Assembly: GCF_001423845.1 (NCBI RefSeq)
Contig: NZ_LMPM01000001.1
Location: forward strand, 180,001 to 244,000
Reading direction: 5' to 3'
Source: Sphingomonas sp. Leaf357
GTDB taxonomy: Bacteria > Pseudomonadota > Alphaproteobacteria > Sphingomonadales > Sphingomonadaceae
Length of the DNA stretch: 64,000 bases
The position numbers were made by a program, and so were the translations under genes. Below are positions 47,709 through 56,812 of this stretch, in pieces; positions within the stretch are counted from its first letter, which is position 1, and the number at the start of each line of letters is the position of its first letter. A model generated the notes under the pieces. The model was not told where the DNA came from and made no database searches. It saw only the letters and a list, made by a program, of their open reading frames with translations.

Positions 47709-48674
47709 ATGCCTAAAATTTCCCTGCCGGAGCCCGGCCGTCCGCAAGTCCTGATTGAGCCCGCCGAAGAGCGGACGATTCTGGCGATCGATCCGGCGCA
47801 GATCATCGCTCTGTTTAAGGCGCATGGCGCGTTGCTCTTTCGGGGTTTTGCCGCCGATGTCGGACAGTTTCGAAGTTTCTCTCGGCTGTTCTGTCCAACC
47901 TCCGTCATCAACGAAAGTCCTGGCCGACAGCCGATTGATCCCACTCACAATATCCATACCGTCGATGGTGGGACGGGTGCCTTCTCTTTACATCCCGAAC
48001 TGTCGCGCGAGCCTTGGAAGCCAGACGTGGCCTTCTTCGCGTGCCTGTCTCCACCTTCTCAGGGCGGTGCCACGCTGATTTGCGACGGCGTAGCGCTGGT
48101 CCGCACGTTACCCGACGTCGTGCGACGCGGTCTCGAACATCGTCGTCTGCTATACATTAAGCCGACATGGCCGGAACTGCTCGAATTCTGGCTCGGCGAC
48201 CCAAATCCCAGCGATGCTTTGCTGGACGCACCGCCCTCCGACTGCCCCTATCTATTCCGGCGACTGGAGGACCAAATCGTACGATTCTTCACGCGACCGG
48301 CGCTGCATCGCCCGATGTTCATCGACGAACCGGCGTTTGGCAACTTCCTGCTCTTCGCGCGCTTCAACAATAACCGTCGAGATTTCCCCGTGTTGGACGA
48401 CGGTTATCCGGTGCCCGAGGCATGGCTACAGGCGATCAAGGCAGCCGGCGACTCGATCGCGGTGCCGATCGCATGGCACATCGGCGACCTGCTGATGTTG
48501 GACAATACGCGTTTTATGCACGGCCGCACGCCGATCATTGATGCGAAGGAGCGATTGATCGCGACGTATTTTGGGTATGTCGGGTTTGCCAAGCCCGATC
48601 CGGAGGAGCCTGCCGATCCGCTTTGGCGCCGCGCCGATTTTTATCCGCCTTTCCCGCCCGGATTGCCGCGCTGA
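47709..48674 (+). CDS. TauD/TfdA family 2-oxoglutarate/Fe(II) dioxygenase
   Basis: A 321-residue protein with the TauD jelly-roll pattern. GALLFRGFAAD near 38 is the family N-terminal strand; the proximal iron ligands are His and Glu in FSLHPELS near 98 (HxE in place of HxD), and the distal His with the 2-oxoglutarate Arg is in TRFMHGRTPI near 279. FNNNRRDFPVLDDGYP is typical of the clavaminate-synthase-like branch. ATG 47709 gives MPKISLPEPG; an upstream 21-codon extension would overlap the divergent gene. Probably hydroxylates an amino acid or peptide. No ribosome-binding site stands out. Confidence 0.85.
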   Translation: MPKISLPEPGRPQVLIEPAEERTILAIDPAQIIALFKAHGALLFRGFAADVGQFRSFSRLFCPTSVINESPGRQPIDPTHNIHTVDGGTGAFSLHPELSREPWKPDVAFFACLSPPSQGGATLICDGVALVRTLPDVVRRGLEHRRLLYIKPTWPELLEFWLGDPNPSDALLDAPPSDCPYLFRRLEDQIVRFFTRPALHRPMFIDEPAFGNFLLFARFNNNRRDFPVLDDGYPVPEAWLQAIKAAGDSIAVPIAWHIGDLLMLDNTRFMHGRTPIIDAKERLIATYFGYVGFAKPDPEEPADPLWRRADFYPPFPPGLPR

Positions 48675-48675
48675 A

Positions 48676-49599
48676 TTATTGCGCCACCACCATCGGCCCC
48701 GCCACCAGCAGCGGATCGATCCGCGCCTCGCGCCACTTCAGGCCCCAGTGCAGGTGCGGCCCGGTCGCGCGCCCGGTCATGCCGACGGCACCGATCACCT
48801 GGCCGCGTTTCACGCGGTCCCCGACATGCACGTCGATCCGCGACAGGTGCATGAAGGCACTATTGAGGTCGGCGCCGTGGTCGATCAGCAGCAGGTTGCC
48901 CTCTAGTGTGAAGGGGCGGTCGGCGGCCAGCACGACCACGCCGTCGGCGGGCGCGAGCACCGGCGTGCCGGTGGTCCGCGCGATGTCGATCCCCGAATGG
49001 TACGACCCGGCTTCGCCATTCTTGTAGATGCGCTGCGACCCGAACAGGGTCGAGATGCGGCCGGTGGTCGGCCATAGGAACGGCTGTCGCCAGCCCGCGC
49101 TGTCAACCTTCGTCTGGCGAGCGGCGGCGATCTGCGCGAGTTCGGCCGGGCGGATCCGTGCAAACTCGTCTTCGGGCACCGGATATTTCGGCAGCGAATT
49201 GAGCCGCGAGATGTCCCAGCTGCGCGGCGCGACCACCAACGCGTCGCTCACCTGCCGCCCGTCCTGCAGCGTCGCGACCAGACTGGCCGCGGGGCCGGCG
49301 TCGCGATCGAACGCGATCAGGAAGCGCCCGTCCGCGGCGACCGGCACCGGTGCACCGTTCAAGGTCAGCGCGACTGTTCCGGCGGGCGCGATGCCGATCA
49401 CCGCCGCGCCCTGCATGCGCGGGCCGCTATAGCTGAACGTGATCGGGCCGGCCGGGCGGTTCGGCTGGACGGTCGGCGTGTCGCCATGCGTGGACGGGGG
49501 AACCGGCTGGATCCGAGGAGGCACCTGTGGCGCAGCGACGCAACCGCCGAGCAGCATCAGCCCCGCGCTGGCCAGCCCCCAGCGCGCTGGGGCCGTCAC
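48676..49599 (-). CDS. M23 family metallopeptidase lipoprotein
   Basis: A 307-residue envelope protein. Lipobox LMLLGGC near residue 20; a beta-sandwich N-terminal domain; LytM/M23 peptidase domain with YHSGIDIA near 206 (His, Asp), and MHLSRIDVHVGDRVKRG then PHLHW near 285. All zinc ligands are present so peptidoglycan endopeptidase activity is plausible. GTG at 49599 is the start; last gene of xseA-DUF2093-M23, 10 bp after the DUF2093 stop. Confidence 0.9.
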   Translation of the reverse strand: MTAPARWGLASAGLMLLGGCVAAPQVPPRIQPVPPSTHGDTPTVQPNRPAGPITFSYSGPRMQGAAVIGIAPAGTVALTLNGAPVPVAADGRFLIAFDRDAGPAASLVATLQDGRQVSDALVVAPRSWDISRLNSLPKYPVPEDEFARIRPAELAQIAAARQTKVDSAGWRQPFLWPTTGRISTLFGSQRIYKNGEAGSYHSGIDIARTTGTPVLAPADGVVVLAADRPFTLEGNLLLIDHGADLNSAFMHLSRIDVHVGDRVKRGQVIGAVGMTGRATGPHLHWGLKWREARIDPLLVAGPMVVAQ

Positions 49600-49609
49600 G
49601 CCACCGGGC

Positions 49610-49813
49610 TCATCGCCCCGGACTCATCGCGGTGGTCGCGATCTCGGCCGAGGCATAGGCTTGCTGCGCCGCGACGCTCCAATAGCGCAGATCCTCGAGC
49701 GCGATCCGCTCGCCGGAGACGGCACAGACGACATGATCGCCCGGCGCCAGCACGCGGAAGCCATTGGCCATATAATGAAGCCGCGCGGGGCGATCGGTGT
49801 TCGACATCAGCAT
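49610..49813 (-). CDS. DUF2093 family protein
   Basis: A 67-residue cytoplasmic protein with the family core YMANGFRVLAPGDHVVCAVSG and ALEDLRYWSV. DUF2093 genes regularly follow xseA in alphaproteobacteria, as here (14 bp spacing). Function unknown. Start at 49813 or the second Met at 49807. Confidence 0.9.
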   Translation of the reverse strand: MLMSNTDRPARLHYMANGFRVLAPGDHVVCAVSGERIALEDLRYWSVAAQQAYASAEIATTAMSPGR

Positions 49814-49827
49814 AAGACAGGTCCGGA

Positions 49828-51207
49828 TCAGAACAGGGTGGGTTGTTCGGGTTTCGGCCCGGTCACCGGCTTGTCATACGATTTCGCGGGTTTTTGCTCA
49901 AGCCGCGCGTCGACCGGCCCGTCGCGGAAGTGGAGCGTGATGGCCCCCGCCGCCTTCGCCGCCGCCGCCGTGGTGACGACATCGCCCGAAGGCCGCGCCG
50001 ACACGCGGACATAGCCGCGATCGAGCAGCTTGTCCGGATTGAGCGATTTGACCAGCCGCCACGTCGCGTCCAGCCGTTCGCTCGCCGACGCCATTTGCCG
50101 CTCCAGCAGGGAGGGGCGGAGGGCGGCGCCTGATTGATCGAGCTGACCGCGCGCCAGCGTGATGCGCCGTTCCAGCCCCCGGCTGAGCCGCGCACCGATA
50201 TCGTCGGCGCGCTGGCGCTGCGGGCCGAGCAGGGCATCGCGCTTCGGCAGCACGCGGACCAGCGCTTCCAGCCGCTCGCGCCCGAGCTGGTGATAGCGCC
50301 GCGCGCAGCGTTCTGTACGCTGCCCGAAACCCTGAAGCGCCAGGCGCAGGTCGGCGAGCACCGGCACCGCCATCTCCGCCGCCGCGGTCGGGGTGGGCGC
50401 GCGCAGGTCGGCGGCGAAATCGCATAGCGTGGTATCGGTCTCGTGCCCGACCGCGGAGATGATCGGGATCGAACAGGCACTGACGGCGCGCACCACGACC
50501 TCCTCGTTGAACGCCCACAGATCCTCGATCGAGCCGCCGCCGCGCGCGACGATCACCAGATCGGGCCGCGTGTCCGCCGGCATCGCATCGAACCCGGCGA
50601 TGGCGTGCGCGACCTCGTCCGCCGAACCCTGCCCCTGCACCTTGACCGGCCAGACCAGCACATGGGTGGGGCAACGATCCTCCAGCCGGTGCAGGATATC
50701 GCGGATTACCGCGCCGGTCGGCGACGTGACCACGCCGATCCGGCGCGGCAGATAGGGCAACCGCTTCTTGCCCGCGGGATCGAACAGCCCCTCGCCCGCC
50801 AGCTTCGCCTTGAGCTTTTCGAGCAGCGCCATCAGCGCGCCCTCGCCGGCCAGTTCCATCCGGTCGATCACGATCTGGTATTTCGAACGACCGAGATAGG
50901 TCGTCACCTTGCCGGTCGCGATTACCTCCAGCCCGTCCTGCGGCTGGAAGGCGAGATTCGACACGGAGCCCTTCCACATGACGCCGTCGATCACCGCGCT
51001 ATCGTCCTTCAGGCTCATATACGCATGGCCTGAACTGACGCGCTTGTAGCCCGATATCTCGCCGCGCAGCCGGACATGCCCGAACTCGCCCTCCACGACG
51101 CGCTTCAGCTTCTGCGCGAGTTCGCCGACCCCCATCGCTGCGGAATTGTCGCCGGGCGCCTCCTCCGCTACCAGCCGGTGCGACGTATCGAAAAAGGGGT
51201 CGGCCAT
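49828..51207 (-). CDS. xseA: Exodeoxyribonuclease VII large subunit
   Basis: A 459-residue nuclease subunit that degrades single-stranded DNA to oligonucleotides with XseB. N-terminal OB-fold ([25 protein letters not shown] near 44), catalytic domain with [18 protein letters not shown] near 145, [16 protein letters not shown] near 205 and [28 protein letters not shown] near 235. ATG at 51207 has AGGA six bases upstream. The start codon overlaps that of purD on the opposite strand at the tetranucleotide CATG. Confidence 0.97.
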   Translation of the reverse strand: MADPFFDTSHRLVAEEAPGDNSAAMGVGELAQKLKRVVEGEFGHVRLRGEISGYKRVSSGHAYMSLKDDSAVIDGVMWKGSVSNLAFQPQDGLEVIATGKVTTYLGRSKYQIVIDRMELAGEGALMALLEKLKAKLAGEGLFDPAGKKRLPYLPRRIGVVTSPTGAVIRDILHRLEDRCPTHVLVWPVKVQGQGSADEVAHAIAGFDAMPADTRPDLVIVARGGGSIEDLWAFNEEVVVRAVSACSIPIISAVGHETDTTLCDFAADLRAPTPTAAAEMAVPVLADLRLALQGFGQRTERCARRYHQLGRERLEALVRVLPKRDALLGPQRQRADDIGARLSRGLERRITLARGQLDQSGAALRPSLLERQMASASERLDATWRLVKSLNPDKLLDRGYVRVSARPSGDVVTTAAAAKAAGAITLHFRDGPVDARLEQKPAKSYDKPVTGPKPEQPTLF

Positions 51208-52468
51208 GAATATCCTGCTGATCGGCTCCGGGGGCCGTGAACATGCGCTCGCGTGGCGGCTGGCGCAATCGCCGGGTGCGACGAAACTGTACGCCGCGCC
51301 GGGAAATCCGGGCATCGCCGAGCATGCCGAACTGGTCGATCTCGATCCGGCGGACCACCGCGCGGTGATCGATTTCTGCCATCGCCATTCGATCGCCTTC
51401 GTGGTGATCGGGCCGGAGGCGCCGTTGGTCGATGGCCTGGCCGACAATATCCGCACGATCGGGCTGCCGGTGTTCGGGCCGAACAAGGCGGCGGCGCAGC
51501 TGGAGGGATCGAAGGGCTTCACCAAGGATCTTTGCGCGCGCGCCGGCATCCCGACCGCCGGCTATGCCAAGGCGACCTCGAAGGACGGGGCGCTGGCGAC
51601 GTTGGACGATTTCGGCATTCCGGTCGTGATCAAGGCGGATGGCCTGGCCGCCGGCAAGGGCGTGACCGTGGCGATGACGCGCGCCGACGCCGAGGCCGCG
51701 ATCGCCGATCTGTTCTCGGTGCCGCAGGCCGAGGCCGTGATCGAGGAATTCCTGGAGGGCGAGGAGGTCAGCCTGTTCGTGCTGACCGACGGCACCGCCC
51801 TGATGCCGTTCGGCACCGCGCAGGATCACAAGCGCGTGGGCGACGGCGATGTCGGCCCGAACACCGGCGGCATGGGCGCATACAGCCCCGCGCCGGTGCT
51901 GACGCCGGAACTCGAAACCCGCGCGCTGGACGAGATCGTCGCGCCCACCGTCGCGGCGATGGCGGCGGCGGGAATGCCGTTTTCGGGCGTGCTCTATGCG
52001 GGGCTGATGCTGACGGCGGAGGGGCCGAAACTGATCGAATACAATGCGCGCTTCGGCGATCCCGAATGTCAGGTGCTGATGATGCGCTACCAAGGCGATC
52101 TGCTGGAACTGATGCTGGCGGTGGCGAACGGCGCGTTGGCCGAACAGCCCGCGCCGGACTTCGCCGAGGGCACCGCGCTGACGGTGGTGATGGCGGCGAA
52201 CGGCTATCCCGGCACGCCGGAAAAGGGCGGCCCGATCGGTGGCATCGCGACAGCGGAAGTGGACGCACGGGTGTTCCAGGCGGGTACGGCGCTCGAGAAC
52301 GGCAAGCTGGTGGCGTCCGGCGGGCGCGTCCTGGCGGTGACGGCACTGGCCGGAGACATCGCGGCGGCACGGGCGGCGGCCTATGCGGCGGTGGCGAAGA
52401 TCGATTTCCCGAGCGGCTTCAACCGCAGCGACATCGGCTGGCGCGAGATCGCGCGGCGACGAAAGTAA
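51206..52468 (+). CDS. purD: Phosphoribosylamine-glycine ligase (GAR synthetase)
   Basis: A 420-residue ATP-grasp enzyme of purine biosynthesis making GAR from phosphoribosylamine, glycine and [20 protein letters not shown] at the N-terminus, [14 protein letters not shown] near 92, [11 protein letters not shown] near 147, [22 protein letters not shown] near 210 and [11 protein letters not shown] near 282. ATG at 51206 with AAGGGG seven bases upstream, inside the xseA coding sequence. Promoter must also lie within xseA. Confidence 0.98.
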   Translation: MNILLIGSGGREHALAWRLAQSPGATKLYAAPGNPGIAEHAELVDLDPADHRAVIDFCHRHSIAFVVIGPEAPLVDGLADNIRTIGLPVFGPNKAAAQLEGSKGFTKDLCARAGIPTAGYAKATSKDGALATLDDFGIPVVIKADGLAAGKGVTVAMTRADAEAAIADLFSVPQAEAVIEEFLEGEEVSLFVLTDGTALMPFGTAQDHKRVGDGDVGPNTGGMGAYSPAPVLTPELETRALDEIVAPTVAAMAAAGMPFSGVLYAGLMLTAEGPKLIEYNARFGDPECQVLMMRYQGDLLELMLAVANGALAEQPAPDFAEGTALTVVMAANGYPGTPEKGGPIGGIATAEVDARVFQAGTALENGKLVASGGRVLAVTALAGDIAAARAAAYAAVAKIDFPSGFNRSDIGWREIARRRK

Positions 52469-52473
52469 GCAAC

Positions 52474-52563
52474 ATTCGTCTGCCCTGAGCTTGTCGAAGG
52501 GCTGTCCTTCTTTTTCGCGGTCGAGAAGAAGGGCAGTGCTTCGACAGGCTCCGCACGAACGGG
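52474..52563. repeat. REP-like palindrome, family 1 (copy B)
   Basis: CCTGAGCTTGTCGAAGG and CTTCGACAGGCTCCGCACGAAC flank a core with TTCTTTTT and a matching GAAGAAGG. Directly after purD; may serve as its terminator. Confidence 0.8.
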
Positions 52564-52658
52564 ATCGGGAAAGGCACCCGACCGAATAACCGCTAGCCGG
52601 TAGCGCAGCGCCCCGCGTCCTGCGATAAGCCCCGGCCTGTAACCCACGGAGTAGCCCG

Positions 52659-53294
52659 ATGACCGAGACCACGACGATCTTCACCTTCGCGCAATTCGCG
52701 TTGATAGGCGTGTTCGCGGTGCTGGCGATCTTCGGCATCCTGTTCGGCATGCGGCTGAAGCGCCGCCGGCTCAACGCCGAGGCCGAGGTGGAGGAACATC
52801 GCGAGGCGATCGAGGATATCGCGAAGCCCGAGGCCGACGCGCCGGCCGAGGTCGCCACACCGGCGGCCGTCGCCGCGCCCTCCCCGGTTCCTGCTCCGAC
52901 GCCCGCGCCGGTCGCGCCCGAACGGCAGGTCGCACCGCCGGTCGTCGCGACGCCGGACCCGGTAGCGCCGCCGGCCGCCGTGACGCCAGCCGAACCGATC
53001 GTGGAACCCGTCGCTCCGCCGGCTCCGCCTGCCCCGCCCCCCGTGCCGCTGGCCGGTGAGATCACGCAGCTGAAAGGCCTCGGCCCCAAGCTCGCCGCGA
53101 CGCTGGCGCAACTCGGCGTCACCCGCGTCGATCAGATCGCGGCGATGACCCCGGCGCAACTGCTGGAACTCGATATCCAATTGGGCGCGTTCAAGGGCCG
53201 CCCGGCGCGGGACCGCTGGGCCGAACAGGCGCGCTTGCTCGTGGCGGGCGACAAGGCGGCGTACGAAGCGGAGTTCGGCAAGCTGGGCGGGTGA
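52659..53294 (+). CDS. Membrane-anchored helix-hairpin-helix protein
   Basis: A 211-residue protein with one N-terminal transmembrane helix (FAQFALIGVFAVLAIFGILFG, residues 9-29), a basic stop (KRRR), a coiled acidic stretch, a long Pro/Ala/Val-rich linker (about residues 60-130) and a C-terminal helix-hairpin-helix fold: LKGLGPKLAATLAQLGVTRVDQIAAM near 143. Such HhH domains occur in COG3743-type proteins and resemble the DNA-binding unit of flap nucleases, but no catalytic motif is seen. The linker would hold the HhH away from the membrane. Function unknown. Confidence 0.7.
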   Translation: MTETTTIFTFAQFALIGVFAVLAIFGILFGMRLKRRRLNAEAEVEEHREAIEDIAKPEADAPAEVATPAAVAAPSPVPAPTPAPVAPERQVAPPVVATPDPVAPPAAVTPAEPIVEPVAPPAPPAPPPVPLAGEITQLKGLGPKLAATLAQLGVTRVDQIAAMTPAQLLELDIQLGAFKGRPARDRWAEQARLLVAGDKAAYEAEFGKLGG

Positions 53295-53336
53295 TTTTAT
53301 TCACGGCGGCCAGCATGCGTGGATCGGCCGATATTG

Positions 53337-53436
53337 TCACACAAAGCCACAAAGCCACGAAGAAGTAAGCGTAAGAAATCAATATTTCTTAGTGTCTTAC
53401 TTCTTCGTGGCTTCGTGGCTTCGTGGCTTCGTGTGA
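53337..53436. repeat. Long inverted repeat with 8-bp tandem units in one arm
   Basis: The left arm has CACAAAGC twice and CACGAAGAAGTAAG; the right arm has CTTACTTCTTCGTGG then repeated CTTCGTGG units and ends CTTCGTGTGA. The right arm has one more unit. A second hairpin TAAGAAAT-CAAT-ATTTCTTA is nested in the loop (53372-53391). Part of the 315-bp gap 53295-53609, which otherwise holds only REP copy C. Confidence 0.8.
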
Positions 53437-53480
53437 GCCGATCTTCTAAATCTTCGCTCGGATTGAGCAAGCCGCCCCCC

Positions 53481-53563
53481 CGTTCGCCCTGAGCCTGTCG
53501 AAGGGCCGTTCTTCTTCTCTGCACACAGAAGAACATTGCTTCGACAAGCTCAGCACGAACGGG
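53481..53563. repeat. REP-like palindrome, family 1 (copy C)
   Basis: CGTTCGCCCTGAGCCTGTCG and CTTCGACAAGCTCAGCACGAACGG around a TTCTTCT/AGAAGAA core. Lies 47 bp from the stop of the minus-strand CBS-domain gene. Confidence 0.85.
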
Positions 53564-53609
53564 GATGGTGCGCGTTAAACCGAATCCGAGGCGAGCCCCC
53601 GCACCACGC

Positions 53610-54926
53610 TCAACCGCGCGCGTGCACCACCGCGCTGACCAGCAGTTTGTCGATCCGTCGTCCGTCGAGATCGACCACCTCGAACTTCCAACCCTGTTGC
53701 ACGAAGCTTTCGCCCTCGCCCGGCAGGTGGCGGAACACGGCCAGCGCCAGCCCGGCGACGGTCGCGTAATCGCGGTCTTCGGGCAGGTCGAGGCCGAGCC
53801 GTTCGGCCAGCGCATCGACCGCCATCTGGCCCGACACCAGGAGCGACCCGTCATCGCGCACGACGACCGAGGGCGAATCCTCCGGGTTGCTGTCCGATGC
53901 GAATTCGCCGGCGATCGCAGCCAGCAGATCGGCCGGGGTGACGATGCCTTCGAAATGGCCGTATTCGTCGTGCAGCAACGCCATCGGCACTTCCGCCAAG
54001 CGCAGCGCGCTCAGCGCGTCCATCGCGTCCAGCTGGTCCAGCACCACCGGCGCGGGACGCAGCAGCGCGCGCAGATCGAGCGGGGCGTTGCCGAGCAGCG
54101 CGATGGCGATGTCGCGCGCCTGCACCACCCCGATCACCGCATCGACCGACCCCTCCGCCACCGGCAGGCGGCTGTGCGTCATGCCGAGCAGGGCCGCGCG
54201 GATACCGTCCTCCTCCAGCCCGATATCAATCCATTCGATTTCGGTGCGGGGCGTCATCACCTCGCGCACGGGGCGATCCGCCAGGCGCACGACGCCGGAA
54301 ATGATCGAGCGTTCGTGTTCCTCGATCACGCCCGATTTGCTCGCCTCGGCGACGATCAGGTGCAGTTCCTCCGCCGTCACGTGATCCTCGGTCTCGCGCT
54401 TCAGCCGCATCAGCTTGAACAGCAGGGCACTCGACGAATCGAGCAATACGCCGAGCGGCGCGGTGCCCCAGGCGATCCAGCGCATCGTCGGCGCCATGAA
54501 CGCCGCGATCGTCTCGGGCGCGCGCAGCGCGATCTGCTTGGGCACGAGTTCGCCGACGATCAGCGAGGCATAGGTGGTCAGCCCGATGACGAGCGCGAAG
54601 CCGATCGTGCCGGTCGTTTCCTGCGAAAAGCCGAGCCAGCCGAGCCGGGCCGCGACCGGCGCGCCGAGGCTCGCGCCCGAATAGGCGCCGGCGAGGATGC
54701 CGATCAGCGTGATGCCGATCTGTACCGTGGACAGGAACTTGCCGGGATCGGCGGCGAGCAGCATCGCCGCGCGCGCGCCGCGCTTGCCCGCCCGCGCCAT
54801 CGCCTCCAATCGCGCCTTGCGCGCCGAGACAATCGCCAGTTCGGACATCGCGAAGACGCCGTTCAACGCGATCAGCGCGAGGATGATCGCCACGTCGATC
54901 CAGGGGAAGGGGGGAAGCGGTGCCAT
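53610..54926 (-). CDS. HlyC/CorC-type (CNNM plus CBS) membrane protein
   Basis: A 438-residue protein. A CNNM/DUF21 domain with four hydrophobic helices (IDVAIILALIALNGVFAMSELAIVSARKARLE at the N-terminus), two CBS domains (PVREVMTPRTEIEWI near 205; LHDEYGHFEGIVTPADLLAAIAGE near 320) and a C-terminal CorC/HlyC domain ending VSAVVHARG. The family is linked to magnesium or cobalt efflux; the older hemolysin label is not functional evidence. ATG 54926 (MAPLPPFPW) preferred over a 14-residue extension. Confidence 0.93.
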   Translation of the reverse strand: MAPLPPFPWIDVAIILALIALNGVFAMSELAIVSARKARLEAMARAGKRGARAAMLLAADPGKFLSTVQIGITLIGILAGAYSGASLGAPVAARLGWLGFSQETTGTIGFALVIGLTTYASLIVGELVPKQIALRAPETIAAFMAPTMRWIAWGTAPLGVLLDSSSALLFKLMRLKRETEDHVTAEELHLIVAEASKSGVIEEHERSIISGVVRLADRPVREVMTPRTEIEWIDIGLEEDGIRAALLGMTHSRLPVAEGSVDAVIGVVQARDIAIALLGNAPLDLRALLRPAPVVLDQLDAMDALSALRLAEVPMALLHDEYGHFEGIVTPADLLAAIAGEFASDSNPEDSPSVVVRDDGSLLVSGQMAVDALAERLGLDLPEDRDYATVAGLALAVFRHLPGEGESFVQQGWKFEVVDLDGRRIDKLLVSAVVHARG

Positions 54927-55123
54927 GTCGCTGCCTAGGCTCTTGCAGCACATCGCCGCGCTTAACAACCTCCTCGTCGCGACCGCGCTTCATCTTGCGT
55001 TCAAATCGCAACCGGAACAATCGCCTCCGGACACGGGTTGTTTGTCCGCGAACGGCGGACGCGGAATTCTCTATCCGCCCACGGCGGACGCCGGTCGCGC
55101 AATCGCCATGTAAGGAGTTTTCT

Positions 55124-55801
55124 ATGCCAGCCCCCAAATTGCTGATCGGCGCCGCGATGGTCGCGCTCATCACCGTCAGCGGTTGCGTCACTGATCCGGA
55201 GACGGGCCAGCGCAGCATTTCGAAGACCGCGCTGGGTGGCATCGGCGGAGCGCTGGGCGGCTATCTGCTCGGCGACATCGTCGGCGGTCGCAACGATCGC
55301 ACCGCGAAGATCGTCGGCGCAGGCTTGGGCGGCATCGCCGGGGCCGGCATCGGCGCCTATATGGACAAGCAGGAACGCGAGCTGCGCGCGCGCACCGCCG
55401 GCACCGACGTGCAGGTGATCCGCCAGGGCGACGACCTGATCCTCAACATCCCGTCGGGCATCAATTTCGCGTATAACAGCGCCGACGTGCAGCCGCAGTT
55501 CCGCAGCACGCTGGACCGCGTGGCGGACGTGCTCGGCCAGTATCGCGAGACCTATATCGACGTGTACGGCCATACCGATTCGACCGGCAGCGACGATTAC
55601 AATCAGGGCCTGTCGGAACGCCGCGCGATCTCGGTCGCCGATTATCTTTCCGGCCACGGCGTGCAATCCGCGCGCATCGCGACGCGCGGTTACGGCGAGA
55701 CGCAGCCGATCGCGTCGAACGACACCGAACAGGGCCGCGCGGCGAATCGTCGCGTCGAGATCAAGATCGTGCCGATCTCGCAGAACGATCTGCGGCGATA
55801 G
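55124..55801 (+). CDS. OmpA-like lipoprotein with glycine-zipper segment
   Basis: A 225-residue outer-membrane lipoprotein. Lipobox ITVSGC near residue 21; a glycine-zipper region (GGIGGALGGYLLGDIVGG, then GAGLGGIAGAGIGAYMD) at 42-85; an OmpA C-terminal peptidoglycan-binding domain with YGHTDSTGSDDYNQGLSERRAISVADYL near 147-175 and GRAANRRVEI near 208. The Asp/Arg pair that binds diaminopimelate is present. TAAGGAG precedes ATG 55124. Related to the YiaD class. Confidence 0.95.
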   Translation: MPAPKLLIGAAMVALITVSGCVTDPETGQRSISKTALGGIGGALGGYLLGDIVGGRNDRTAKIVGAGLGGIAGAGIGAYMDKQERELRARTAGTDVQVIRQGDDLILNIPSGINFAYNSADVQPQFRSTLDRVADVLGQYRETYIDVYGHTDSTGSDDYNQGLSERRAISVADYLSGHGVQSARIATRGYGETQPIASNDTEQGRAANRRVEIKIVPISQNDLRR

Positions 55802-55812
55802 AACCGGCTCTC

Positions 55813-55906
55813 CGTCATCCCGGCGAAGGCCGGGATCCAACGTGTCGCATACGCATCAGACGTAACTTTCGGGGCACGTTGGATCCCGGATCAAGCCCGG
55901 GATGAC
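55813..55906. repeat. REP-like inverted repeat, GTCATCCCGGC type
   Basis: GTCATCCCGGCGAAGGCCGGGATCC and the terminal GGATCCCGGATCAAGCCCGGGATGAC pair, with inner CAACGTG/CACGTTG also complementary. It sits between the convergent OmpA-like and tadA genes and could terminate both. Confidence 0.8.
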
Positions 55907-55915
55907 GGGGTTTGG

Positions 55916-56365
55916 CTACCGCCTTGCGGCGAAGAAATCGCGGAGCAGCGCGCCGGCCTCGACCTCGCCGATGCCAGAATAGACGTCCGGTCGGTGATGG
56001 CACGTGGCCTGACCGAAGAACCGCGCGCCATGCGCCACCGCCCCGCCCTTCACGTCGTCCGCGCCGTAATAGAGCCGCGCGATCCGGGCATGGGCGATCG
56101 CTCCGGCGCACATCTGGCACGGCTCCAGCGTGACCCACAGGTCGCAATCTTCCAGTCGGTCGGTACCCAGCGCCAGCGCGGCGGCGCGAATCGCGAGGAT
56201 TTCGGCATGCGCGGTCGGGTCGTGCAGCGTGCGGGGGGCGTTGGCCGCGATGGCGATCACTTCGCCCGCCCGCGTCACGACGGCGCCGACCGGCACCTCG
56301 CCCGCCGCGGCGGCACGGGCGGCGGCATCCAGCGCGACGCGCATCGGGGCGGGCATGGGGAACAT
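55916..56365 (-). CDS. tadA: tRNA-specific adenosine deaminase
   Basis: A 149-residue zinc deaminase that converts wobble A34 to inosine in tRNA-Arg(ACG). The HAE motif (His53, Glu55) and PCQMC (Cys83, Cys86) form the metal and proton-transfer site; GAVVTRAGEVIA precedes it. Start at 56365 (MFPMPAP) or the Met three codons in. In TadA-type enzymes the size of about 150 is normal. Confidence 0.95.
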   Translation of the reverse strand: MFPMPAPMRVALDAAARAAAAGEVPVGAVVTRAGEVIAIAANAPRTLHDPTAHAEILAIRAAALALGTDRLEDCDLWVTLEPCQMCAGAIAHARIARLYYGADDVKGGAVAHGARFFGQATCHHRPDVYSGIGEVEAGALLRDFFAARR

Positions 56366-56408
56366 CGCGCTCCCTATGCCCGCCCCGATGCGCGTCTGCC
56401 AGCCCGCC

Positions 56409-56648
56409 TTACTGAGCGGTCGAATTGCCCTCCGGGCGATCCATCTTCACGGTCGGCACGGTGATCGTCTTGTTCTCGGTACCGACGACGATCTTGGCCA
56501 TATCGGCATCGACCTTCGGTGCGCTGCCGCCCTCCACCTTCAGGCTGGGCAGCGAGCCCGGCGTGGCGTTCAGCTTGAGCAGGCCGAACGACATCAGGCC
56601 GACGACGACCAGGGCGGCGAGCCCGATCAGGATGAGAATGGCGCGCAT
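56409..56648 (-). CDS. Small single-helix membrane protein (79 aa)
   Basis: One N-terminal helix ([22 protein letters not shown]), then about 50 soluble residues with Val-rich strands (TITVPTVKM) and ending GNSTAQ. Positively charged start and lack of a cleavage site suggest an anchored periplasmic protein. An AGGGAGG element lies seven bases upstream of ATG 56648. Lies 43 bp upstream of tadA. Function unknown. Confidence 0.75.
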   Translation of the reverse strand: MRAILILIGLAALVVVGLMSFGLLKLNATPGSLPSLKVEGGSAPKVDADMAKIVVGTENKTITVPTVKMDRPEGNSTAQ

Positions 56649-56812
56649 GGAAACCTCCCTTTGAAAGTCGAATCGTTAGCGTAATAACGTCACAGTCGCG
56701 CGGAAGGTTGCACGGAACACGCGTGAATCGGTTGACGCCCCGGCCCGATGCGGCTATCCGCGCCGCCTTTACGGGACACCTTACAGGGGTCCGAAATTCA
56801 GGATTAGCGAAC

